From the NCBI RefSeq assembly GCF_018390515.1, contig NZ_JAHBBK010000001.1:1116001-1180000 (forward strand): a DNA stretch of 64,000 nucleotides, in the 5' to 3' direction. The DNA is from Mucilaginibacter sp. Bleaf8. GTDB lineage: Bacteria > Bacteroidota > Bacteroidia > Sphingobacteriales > Sphingobacteriaceae. Shown piece after piece: positions 1-6,530 of the stretch. The position numbers were made by a program, and so were the translations under genes. The notes beneath the pieces are model-generated. The model had not been told where the DNA came from and searched no databases. It was given only the letters and a program-made list of their open reading frames with translations. Position 1 is the first letter of the stretch. Each line of letters opens with the position of its first letter.

Positions 1-1100
1 ACCATACTGTCTGCCTCGTTTTGAAGTATAATTTTATGATGAGCAACCGTTAGCCCAAAACTTTCCACCTGTTCTTTAACCAGGCTGCACAGGTTAAACA
101 CTTCTTTATCCAGTAGCAGTTTACCGGTTGTAATTTTAGATGTATCGAGCAAGGCCGAAATAAGTGAATTTAGAAAATTACTTTGCTCGTTAATTTTGTC
201 AACCGCTTTTTTGATAATGGGTTTGGCTTCCTGCAATTCGCGGTCGAGGAGCTGGCCGTAGGCTTTAATTACCGATACAGGTGTCCGTATTTCATGACTG
301 GCTACGGATATGAATATATCCTTTTCCTGCATTATAGCCCGGTCATCAGTCTGGTCCGCAAACTCTAAGCTGAACAGCAGGTTGGGTGGCTGATAGATGC
401 GCCGGGGCTTTACAAGCAGGCTCCTTGCACCACGCTGAGGGTGCTCAAAAGATACCTCATAGTCGTGATGAAAGCGGTGTTCCTTTACAATCTCGTCCAG
501 TACGGCTCTTAGCTCGGCCAGGTTTACACCGCCATCTAATATTTCAAAAAGCAACTTGCCGGTAATATCAGTCTTATTTAAACTAAAAAAACGGATAAAC
601 TCTGGTGTAGCATTCACTACCTCCAGTTGCGAATTTAATATAACAACACTTTCGTTGTAAGTTGATACAATAGTTTGAGCCAGTTCCTGCTCTTCACGCA
701 GGTTGGCCTGGGCCTGCTCCTCGTCGGATATATTACGCATGATTTTGGAAAAGCCCATATGCTGCCCCGCCTCATTAAACAGCGGGAACACCAAGCCACT
801 GCCCCAAAACCGCTTGCCTCCTTTTTTAACATGAAAACGTTCATCAATACCCTTGCCCTCTCTCAATGCGGTACCCATCTCCAAAGCCGGCGCATGCTGT
901 TCTATATCCTCTGGTGTGTATAGAATATCTGCACTCGTGCCTATTATTTCATTGGCCATATATAACAGCACCTTTTCGGCCCCGGCGCTCCAGCTTGTTA
1001 CCACACCCTGCGCATCGGTGGTAAAAACAGCGTAATCCTTAATACTATCAACAACTATCTTATAAAAATCAGGGTTGGCCTGCAGCATCATTTCATTCAT
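1..1100 (-). CDS. PAS-PAS sensor histidine kinase, N-terminal part (C-terminus outside window)
   Basis: An open frame runs on the minus strand from an ATG at 1100 to the left edge without a stop, about 366 codons. Residues roughly 8-120 form a PAS/PAC unit (SWSAGAEKVL, then FWGSGLVFPLFN). A second PAS unit follows at about 145-250. The dimerisation/phosphoacceptor helix carries SHEIRTP, with the histidine near residue 269. The frame is cut just as the ATP-binding domain should begin. No signal peptide or membrane segment is visible, so it is probably a cytosolic PAS-sensing kinase. The PAS ligand cannot be told from sequence and no response regulator is visible beside it. The call as a kinase is firm; what it senses is unknown. 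Confidence 0.9.
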   Translation of the reverse strand, partial: MNEMMLQANPDFYKIVVDSIKDYAVFTTDAQGVVTSWSAGAEKVLLYMANEIIGTSADILYTPEDIEQHAPALEMGTALREGKGIDERFHVKKGGKRFWGSGLVFPLFNEAGQHMGFSKIMRNISDEEQAQANLREEQELAQTIVSTYNESVVILNSQLEVVNATPEFIRFFSLNKTDITGKLLFEILDGGVNLAELRAVLDEIVKEHRFHHDYEVSFEHPQRGARSLLVKPRRIYQPPNLLFSLEFADQTDDRAIMQEKDIFISVASHEIRTPVSVIKAYGQLLDRELQEAKPIIKKAVDKINEQSNFLNSLISALLDTSKITTGKLLLDKEVFNLCSLVKEQVESFGLTVAHHKIILQNEADSM

Positions 1101-1196
1101 ACTTAATAAACAAAACTCTGATGAGGCTAATTGGTTTGGCAGGATTTGGCGTATTGGCTTTTTACAACATGCTGTTGTTTCTACTTAAAACACTAC

Positions 1197-2123
1197 TTAC
1201 TTATTTTCGCTCAGCTGCTTAATGTGCGCCATTACCCGCAGGTGTACGTTACGCACAATACTTTGTGCCCAAGTATCATAATACCATACCGGAAATACAT
1301 ATAACCGGTACGAGCTGTTACCTATCAAGGTGGTGGTATTATCGCCATTATCTTTCAGTATGAACTGACCGCGCAAGATATCTATATGCCCCATTATTTC
1401 AGGATCACGGGGCTGGCGGGTAATATCAAAAGTGAGATTACGGTTTTCATCGTACGTCACTATCTTTTCATCAAATACATAGCCGTTGCTGAAAATACAT
1501 TTGCGCCCGGCACCCACATGATAGCCATCTACCGTGGCCTCAACCGGACTTGGCAAACCTGCCTTGAACAGCCAGTATTTGTTTTTTTCTTCGATACGTT
1601 TAAAGGCTACTACATGCTGCCATACTTCGGCTACCGGTGCGTTGATCACCACCACATCCGAAACTTCATTTTCATAATGATGCTCAGACCGGGCGTCGGC
1701 AATAAACACAGCCAGCATTAATGATACTATACTAATATTGAGCTTTTGATTATTCTTTCTGAACATTTTACGCCCTAAAAAGGTACCGGCGAGGGTAAAT
1801 ACCCATAACAGGGGCGATACAATAATGAGGCAAATTACTCCCTCTTCTAAAAAAACGCCACTTAAAAAGACAGCTATCATAGTATTGTAAAATGAGTAGC
1901 TGGTTAATTTCCGGCTATTTAAATTCAGATTTCTCCAAAACGAGGCGCTGATAATACCTATGAGCATAGGAATAATAACAAACTCTGAAAAAATGTACAA
2001 GTTCGATTTCCCCGACATGCCATCAGAACTGGATGCTACTGCCATAGTGATGCCCAGGATAGTGAGAGCTACCAGGTTGGCCACTAAAAAGCCATTGATC
2101 TTAGGCGTAAAAAGTTGTTTCAT
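1197..2123 (-). CDS. Membrane protein with C-terminal SRPBCC-like domain
   Basis: A 308-residue protein. The N-terminal half holds about four to five hydrophobic segments (near residues 14-32, 44-62, 80-118 and 133-143). From about residue 155 to the end it looks like a START/polyketide-cyclase (SRPBCC) fold: VINAPVAEVWQHV is the usual first strand and helix, and a long C-terminal helix closes it (SIVRNVHLRVMAHIKQL). This fold binds hydrophobic ligands, but no substrate can be named. The combination of a membrane anchor and a ligand-binding domain is uncommon. It lies 52 bp downstream of the epimerase gene on the same strand and may be co-transcribed with it. Confidence 0.65.
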   Translation of the reverse strand: MKQLFTPKINGFLVANLVALTILGITMAVASSSDGMSGKSNLYIFSEFVIIPMLIGIISASFWRNLNLNSRKLTSYSFYNTMIAVFLSGVFLEEGVICLIIVSPLLWVFTLAGTFLGRKMFRKNNQKLNISIVSLMLAVFIADARSEHHYENEVSDVVVINAPVAEVWQHVVAFKRIEEKNKYWLFKAGLPSPVEATVDGYHVGAGRKCIFSNGYVFDEKIVTYDENRNLTFDITRQPRDPEIMGHIDILRGQFILKDNGDNTTTLIGNSSYRLYVFPVWYYDTWAQSIVRNVHLRVMAHIKQLSENK

Positions 2124-2175
2124 GATAAAGTGTGTTTATGGTTGAAGTGATAAGGTTTAGGTTGTATTGGTTTTC

Positions 2176-3102
2176 TTAAACCCTGAGACTTAATATATCT
2201 TTAATGGCATGATCGGCTTCAGAGAACCGGAAGTGATAACCACTGTCCAGCAAACGTTTAGGCGCTACCCAGCGGCTTTTCAGTATCAGCTCAGTTTCGG
2301 TACCTATTACTACTGCGCCTATTTCCAGCAGCCAGGCAGGTGTAGGTAAGCCGATGGGGACGCCGTAGGCTTTACGCAAGGCTTGCATCAAATCGGTATT
2401 TTTAACAGCTACTGGTGCGGTGCAGTTAACCACACCGCTTATTTCGGAATGTTGTAGCAACCATTCGGTACTGTGAGCCACATCCTGTTCGTGAACCCAG
2501 GCCACATATTGCTGACCATCGCCCTGCCTACCACCCATACCCAACTTTACCAGATTAAGCAGGCGCGGAAACACGCCATCTTTACGGCCCAGCACTATAC
2601 CCATACGTAGCGCTACTTGCCGGGTAGCGGGCGTACTGCAATTAAAAAAGGCGGCTTCCCACTGGCGACATACGTCTATAGAAAAACCGTAACCAATTTG
2701 GCCGGTTTCTTCATCCTGTGCATGGTCTTCTGCATGGCGGTAAATGGTGGCTGATGTTACATTGATCCAAAGCCGGGGCGGGTTTTGCAGCCCGGCAATT
2801 ACCTGCCCTAATAGTTGGGTGGGCACCACTCTGGAATTGATAATTTCTGCACGGTTTTTGGCTGTGTACCTGCAGTTCACATTTTTGCCGCAAAGGTTTA
2901 TCAGCATGTCTGCGCCTTCTAAACTGTTTACCCACTCGCCTTCATTGCGGCCATCCCATACTATAGTGGCAATGTTCCCTTGCGCAGCTTTTTCGCTACG
3001 GCCTAATATCACTATCTCTTTGGCAAGGGGGGCATAATGGGCAGCCAATACCTGCCCTAAGTAGCCGTTACCGCCGGCCAAGACGATCTTGTTGTATTGC
3101 AT
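2176..3102 (-). CDS. TIGR01777 family NAD(P)-dependent epimerase
   Basis: 308 residues with an N-terminal Rossmann nucleotide-binding motif GGNGYLG near residue 10, the D-x-x-I/V-N-L-x-G stretch (ADMLINLCGKNV), and the C-terminal extension typical of TIGR01777/YfcH proteins (VAPKRLLDSGYHFRF). This family is an atypical short-chain dehydrogenase; the substrate is not established. It follows the DCC-domain gene by 10 bp, so the two are almost certainly one transcript. The regulator gene just upstream and the shared palindromes suggest GbsR-type control of the pair. Confidence 0.85.
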   Translation of the reverse strand: MQYNKIVLAGGNGYLGQVLAAHYAPLAKEIVILGRSEKAAQGNIATIVWDGRNEGEWVNSLEGADMLINLCGKNVNCRYTAKNRAEIINSRVVPTQLLGQVIAGLQNPPRLWINVTSATIYRHAEDHAQDEETGQIGYGFSIDVCRQWEAAFFNCSTPATRQVALRMGIVLGRKDGVFPRLLNLVKLGMGGRQGDGQQYVAWVHEQDVAHSTEWLLQHSEISGVVNCTAPVAVKNTDLMQALRKAYGVPIGLPTPAWLLEIGAVVIGTETELILKSRWVAPKRLLDSGYHFRFSEADHAIKDILSLRV

Positions 3103-3112
3103 AACATTAAGA

Positions 3113-3931
3113 TTAAAATAAGATGATAACTAAAATCATTAATCTGTATACTGCCCAGCTTAACGTGAGTGCCCAGCCAAGTTGCAATAGTTTGGTACGG
3201 CGTATATGTTCCAAAAACATCAGCCCCGCTACCAGCATAAAATAACCTGCATAAAAAACCGGGTGATGCCCTATCCAGCCAGACAGTAACCACACCGGGA
3301 GCAACAACAAAGCGCCGCCAAAAGAAATGGTCATCATATTGCCGAGATAGCTCCATGCTTTTTTGGGAGCAATAAGCGCTACAATAGCACCCTGAAACAA
3401 TACTTGCCCACCGCAAATCAGGTACTCGCGGTAGCTGTTACCGACAGGTACTACACCCTGCAGCAGAGCTGCATATTGGGTGAGAATACAGGAGGTAACT
3501 GCCCAGGTAAAAAGCAGGTAAGCAAGCCGGTAATGCAATTTAAATGTTGGTTGCAAGGCAAAAGCATCGCTGTTGACAGGTGCAGGTACAATTACCCGGC
3601 GGTTATACGATATAAAAGCATAAACCTTACTCATTAACCACACAAAAGGGCCAAATGAGAACAGGGGTTTAAAAACCGGCATGGCCTCGCCGAACACTTT
3701 GAACAGGCTGTGTATACCGTAGGTAACCTCGCCTGTTTGCTGATTAATGAGTGCTATTTCATTGACGGCACGCTGACGGTCTACCATTGGGCAGGCATCA
3801 GGCGCAAGCGACTGGTAAGCCGCCCTGCCCTCTTCATCCAAAATCCCTGTTTGAACCAATGCCTTGGTGTACAATTTGCACATGGGGCACTCGGCATCAA
3901 ATAATATCTGGTAGTTCTTCAAGGTCGCCAT
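3113..3931 (-). CDS. DCC1-like thiol-disulfide oxidoreductase (DUF393) with membrane domain
   Basis: 272 residues. The N-terminus reads ILFDAECPMCKLYTKAL, the thioredoxin-like DCC/DUF393 signature with a C-P-M-C pair near residues 15-18. The first 110 residues match the usual stand-alone DCC domain. The remaining 150 residues add about five hydrophobic segments, so this is a membrane-bound version. A thiol redox role is inferred from the CxxC motif and the family name only; no substrate is known. It forms a two-gene unit with the TIGR01777 epimerase and sits 56 bp downstream of the GbsR-type regulator. A TTTCA-N8-TGAAA palindrome lies just upstream of its ATG. Confidence 0.8.
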   Translation of the reverse strand: MATLKNYQILFDAECPMCKLYTKALVQTGILDEEGRAAYQSLAPDACPMVDRQRAVNEIALINQQTGEVTYGIHSLFKVFGEAMPVFKPLFSFGPFVWLMSKVYAFISYNRRVIVPAPVNSDAFALQPTFKLHYRLAYLLFTWAVTSCILTQYAALLQGVVPVGNSYREYLICGGQVLFQGAIVALIAPKKAWSYLGNMMTISFGGALLLLPVWLLSGWIGHHPVFYAGYFMLVAGLMFLEHIRRTKLLQLGWALTLSWAVYRLMILVIILF

Positions 3932-3948
3932 TTTAATTATTATTGAAT

Positions 3949-3966
3949 TTTCAGAAATTATTGAAA
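3949..3966 (-). promoter_or_regulatory. Candidate GbsR-type operator (second copy)
   Basis: An inverted repeat TTTCA-N8-TGAAA (arms 3949-3953 and 3962-3966) lies 18 bp upstream of the DCC gene ATG. It has the same arms and the same 8-bp spacing as the stronger palindrome at 4517-4542 in front of the regulator gene. I see no convincing TAnnTTTG element here, so the site could act on read-through from the regulator gene. Confidence 0.5.
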
Positions 3967-3987
3967 TATGCTATCAAATAAAAAAGC

Positions 3988-4494
3988 CTATTTAAAGACT
4001 TTTAAAATCGATCCCCAAAACCAGTTCTCTTCAGCCTTGAGCATGGTTTCGAATGTACGGTCTACATTCTTGGCCAGTTTATTGATATCGGTTACCGTCT
4101 TATTAAAGGTCCTGAACTCTTCATTTTTTGCATCTCCTTCTACCGTGCTCAGCTCATCTAACAGTTTAAGTACAGGCTCAAGTTCGCGCCTTCGCCGCTC
4201 CTTGGCTACCTGGCGGGCAATGTTCCAGGTATCTTTATCTGCATAAAAGTATTCTTTGCGCTCGCCGGGGCGGTGCTTCTTTTCTACCAGTCCCCATCCC
4301 ATCAAATCGCGCAGGGTCATGTTAGCATTACCGCGCGATATGCTTAGCTGCGCCATTATCTCTTCGGTGGTCAGTTCACCAGGCGTAATCAGCAACAAGG
4401 CGTGTACTTGTGCCATAGTGCGGTTAATGCCCCACTCAGAACCTAACTTTCCCCAAGCCTCTATAAACTTCTGCTTAGCTTCCGGTAATTCCAT
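3988..4494 (-). CDS. GbsR/MarR-family transcriptional regulator
   Basis: 168 residues from ATG 4494; a TTG two codons upstream is less likely. The winged-helix region covers about residues 20-95: TMAQVHALLLITPGELTTEE, then IMAQLSISRGNANMTLRDL as the recognition helix, then a basic wing with KKHRPGERKEYF. The C-terminal half is a helical dimerisation region. This is the GbsR-like branch of the MarR family, known for repressing genes for osmoprotectant or membrane functions; the ligand here is unknown. A palindrome overlaps its own -33 element, which suggests autorepression. The immediate downstream targets are probably the DCC and epimerase genes. The -7 element ends only 4 bp before the ATG, so the transcript may be leaderless. 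Confidence 0.85.
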   Translation of the reverse strand: MELPEAKQKFIEAWGKLGSEWGINRTMAQVHALLLITPGELTTEEIMAQLSISRGNANMTLRDLMGWGLVEKKHRPGERKEYFYADKDTWNIARQVAKERRRRELEPVLKLLDELSTVEGDAKNEEFRTFNKTVTDINKLAKNVDRTFETMLKAEENWFWGSILKVFK

Positions 4495-4497
4495 ATA

Positions 4498-4527
4498 CAA
4501 ATGTACATATTATCTTAAACTTTCAAA
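4498..4527 (-). promoter_or_regulatory. Promoter of the GbsR-type regulator
   Basis: On the minus strand TTTG (4524-4527) and TACATTTG (4498-4505) are separated by 18 bp, close to the Bacteroidota TTTG/TAnnTTTG promoter pattern. The -33 box lies inside the palindrome at 4517-4542. Confidence 0.55.
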
Positions 4528-4542
4528 ACTTACTGAAAGTTT
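4517..4542 (-). promoter_or_regulatory. Candidate GbsR-type operator (first copy)
   Basis: A perfect 9-bp inverted repeat, AAACTTTCA (4517-4525) and TGAAAGTTT (4534-4542), with 8 bp between the arms. It covers the -33 box of the regulator promoter. The core TTTCA-N8-TGAAA recurs at 3949-3966. The rest of the roughly 295-bp gap up to 4795 shows only an A+T-rich stretch and the terminator at 4741-4774. Confidence 0.6.
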
Positions 4543-4740
4543 TAATTAATTTTATTTAACCTGTTAAACTGGCAATGTATGCCATATGCACTTAAATAAA
4601 ACCGTTGGCACTACCCATAAGTTACTCATCAAACGATTGTAACTTTGGCATCAGAAATAAGTTTAACGACTTACTGGCCTTCCGCCTCAAATCACTTAAT
4701 GACACGCTGTATCATGACTGATATAAAATAGTGTAAAACG

Positions 4741-4774
4741 AAAGAGCCGACCTGATTGCCAAGGCCGGCTCTTT
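4741..4774 (-). terminator. Rho-independent terminator after the SusR-like gene
   Basis: A hairpin with 13-bp arms (4741-4753 and 4762-4774) beginning AAAGAGCCG, with one A.C mismatch and an 8-nt loop. It lies 22 bp past the stop of the SusR-like gene. Runs rich in T follow on both strands, so it may work in both directions. Confidence 0.8.
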
Positions 4775-4795
4775 TGTTTTGTAATCAATCATTAC

Positions 4796-6415
4796 TTATA
4801 CAGCCTGTGGTGTATCCACTGCTTTAATAGCCATTACACGGGCATCAAACTCTTCGCCATGCACCAGGGCTTTGGCCTTGATACGCATTTTGTATACGTA
4901 AATGGTTTTCTCCGAGTATTCCAGAATATTGGCTACTGCCTCTACATCGGTAATTCCTAAACGCATCAGGGCAAAAATGCGCAAGTCAGTGGTGAGTACT
5001 TCGTGTTCTTTAGGCCATATCTGGTCTTTTTCGGCAAACAGGGAATTGAATGCGGTGATAAAGTTTGGGAATATCTTCAGGAACACATGATCGAAGGTAT
5101 AAAACAGCGTTTCGCGTTCTTTTTTAATATTGATGTTATTGATGGTTACCTGGATATCATCATACTTTTTGATTGATAACTTGGTATCTATAGAGTGCTT
5201 CAGCTTTTCGAGCTTAGATATATAGCCCGAGATTACGTTAAAGAAATAGCCAATATAATCTTCCTTAATACGGGTATCTTCCTGCAGTTTGCCGTTAATG
5301 GCTTCCAGCTCCGTATTCTTATCTTCAATTATCTTTTCTTTAGCCTGTACCATTTTCAATTGTTTAAACAACTGGATGGTAATTGCAATTACACCCAGCG
5401 CCAAAACAGTGATCAGTACCAGGTAGGTCAGGAAACGGGTTCGCTCCTTTTCGGAATACGTTAGCTGCTGTGCCGCCACAATGGGCAAGACAGCGCTGAT
5501 CTGGAACTGACGCTGGCGGGCGCCGTAAAACTCCGCGTCGGCCATTGCCTGCTGCAAAAAGTCGTACGCATTTTTGGTGTCTCCATTTTTGTATAGGAGT
5601 TCGGCCAGCCACAGTAAGGCAACCGTTTCTTTGGTGGACGACTGAATATCGCCGATAGCCGCCTCTATAAGCAAATCGGTACCCTTTTGCGGGTTAGAAT
5701 CCATGTACAACTTACTTAAAGTTGATGTAACAATGGCGTACTGGTGGCGATCAAGCTTGCGCTTCAGTAAATTATTAAACTCTATTTCGGCAACCTCGTA
5801 TTGCTTGTTTTTATAAGCTTTGTAACCTGTAAAATATATACGGTCAAAAGAACCGGCACTGCTGATGGCAATGGCCGAGTCGATATACTTATTGGCCAGC
5901 ACCACATAATTGGGCGAGTAATGCCTGTCGTTATTAAACGCGGCAATATCATAATTAGCCCGGGTAAGCAATGTATAGTACTCCAGTTTCACACTGTCGG
6001 GCATGCGGCGAACATCAATCCCTTCCAGGTTATCAAATGCCTCTTTAAACAAACCTGATGAAAGCAGGATGAAAGTCACTTTCAGCTTTGCATAATCAGT
6101 CCGTACCTTGTTGTCCATTTGCTGGCTTAGCGCCTGCATTTTATCGGCATATACGTAAGCCGAATCATACTGGTAAGATCTGTATTCTTCGTAAATGCGG
6201 TTGCAAAAATTAAACTGCTGCTCGGCGTTGGCTGCCGGGGTTTGATGCAGCTGATTTTTCAACTGTTTAATTGCCGTTTCTTTTTGCTGATCATAAGTGC
6301 TTTTTTTATTGATCTCCGCTTTAAGTTTGTCTATCAGATCCGGGTCGCCCGAAAATGAAAAAGCAGCTTGCCCGCACAGTATTATCAATAAAATACACGA
6401 AGAAACAAATCTCAT
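4796..6415 (-). CDS. susR: SusR-like membrane-bound transcriptional regulator of the starch locus
   Basis: 539 residues from ATG 6415. This start begins a signal sequence (MRFVSSCILLIILCGQA); an ATG at 6433 would lie on or before the expected transcription start. The exported half (about 30-320) is helical and TPR-like (tyrosine- and alanine-rich repeats such as SAYVYADKMQ). One membrane segment follows near 325-347 (LTYLVLITVLALGVIAITIQ), then a coiled coil (IEDKNTELEAINGKL). A C-terminal LuxR-like helix-turn-helix comes last (LRIFALMRLGITDVEAVANI, then EKTIYVYK). Bacteroides SusR, which activates sus genes on sensing maltose, has the same size and order. Location next to SusC/D/E supports the role. 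The sensed sugar is inferred. Confidence 0.8.
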   Translation of the reverse strand: MRFVSSCILLIILCGQAAFSFSGDPDLIDKLKAEINKKSTYDQQKETAIKQLKNQLHQTPAANAEQQFNFCNRIYEEYRSYQYDSAYVYADKMQALSQQMDNKVRTDYAKLKVTFILLSSGLFKEAFDNLEGIDVRRMPDSVKLEYYTLLTRANYDIAAFNNDRHYSPNYVVLANKYIDSAIAISSAGSFDRIYFTGYKAYKNKQYEVAEIEFNNLLKRKLDRHQYAIVTSTLSKLYMDSNPQKGTDLLIEAAIGDIQSSTKETVALLWLAELLYKNGDTKNAYDFLQQAMADAEFYGARQRQFQISAVLPIVAAQQLTYSEKERTRFLTYLVLITVLALGVIAITIQLFKQLKMVQAKEKIIEDKNTELEAINGKLQEDTRIKEDYIGYFFNVISGYISKLEKLKHSIDTKLSIKKYDDIQVTINNINIKKERETLFYTFDHVFLKIFPNFITAFNSLFAEKDQIWPKEHEVLTTDLRIFALMRLGITDVEAVANILEYSEKTIYVYKMRIKAKALVHGEEFDARVMAIKAVDTPQAV

Positions 6416-6436
6416 AAATTGGCAGTTAAACATGCG

Positions 6437-6444
6437 CAAAAGTA
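6437..6444 (-). promoter_or_regulatory. -7 element of the SusR-like gene
   Basis: TACTTTTG on the minus strand fits TAnnTTTG and lies 21 bp before ATG 6415. No good TTTG is seen 19-21 bp further upstream. It suggests the regulator has its own promoter, separate from the enzyme operon. Confidence 0.45.
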
Positions 6445-6475
6445 ATGGGTATTAAGCAATAATAATAACAGAAAA

Positions 6476-6509
6476 GCCCCCGGCGCTAAAAACAATCAGC
6501 ACCGGGGGC
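6476..6509 (-). terminator. Terminator between GH31 and the SusR-like gene
   Basis: Strong GC-rich hairpin: GCCCCCGG-c-GCT (6476-6487) pairs with AGC-a-CCGGGGGC (6498-6509), one mismatch, followed on the minus strand by CTTTTCTG. It lies 21 bp past the GH31 stop and should end the sus enzyme transcript. Confidence 0.8.
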
Positions 6510-6530
6510 AATGCATAGCTATGCAAAAGA

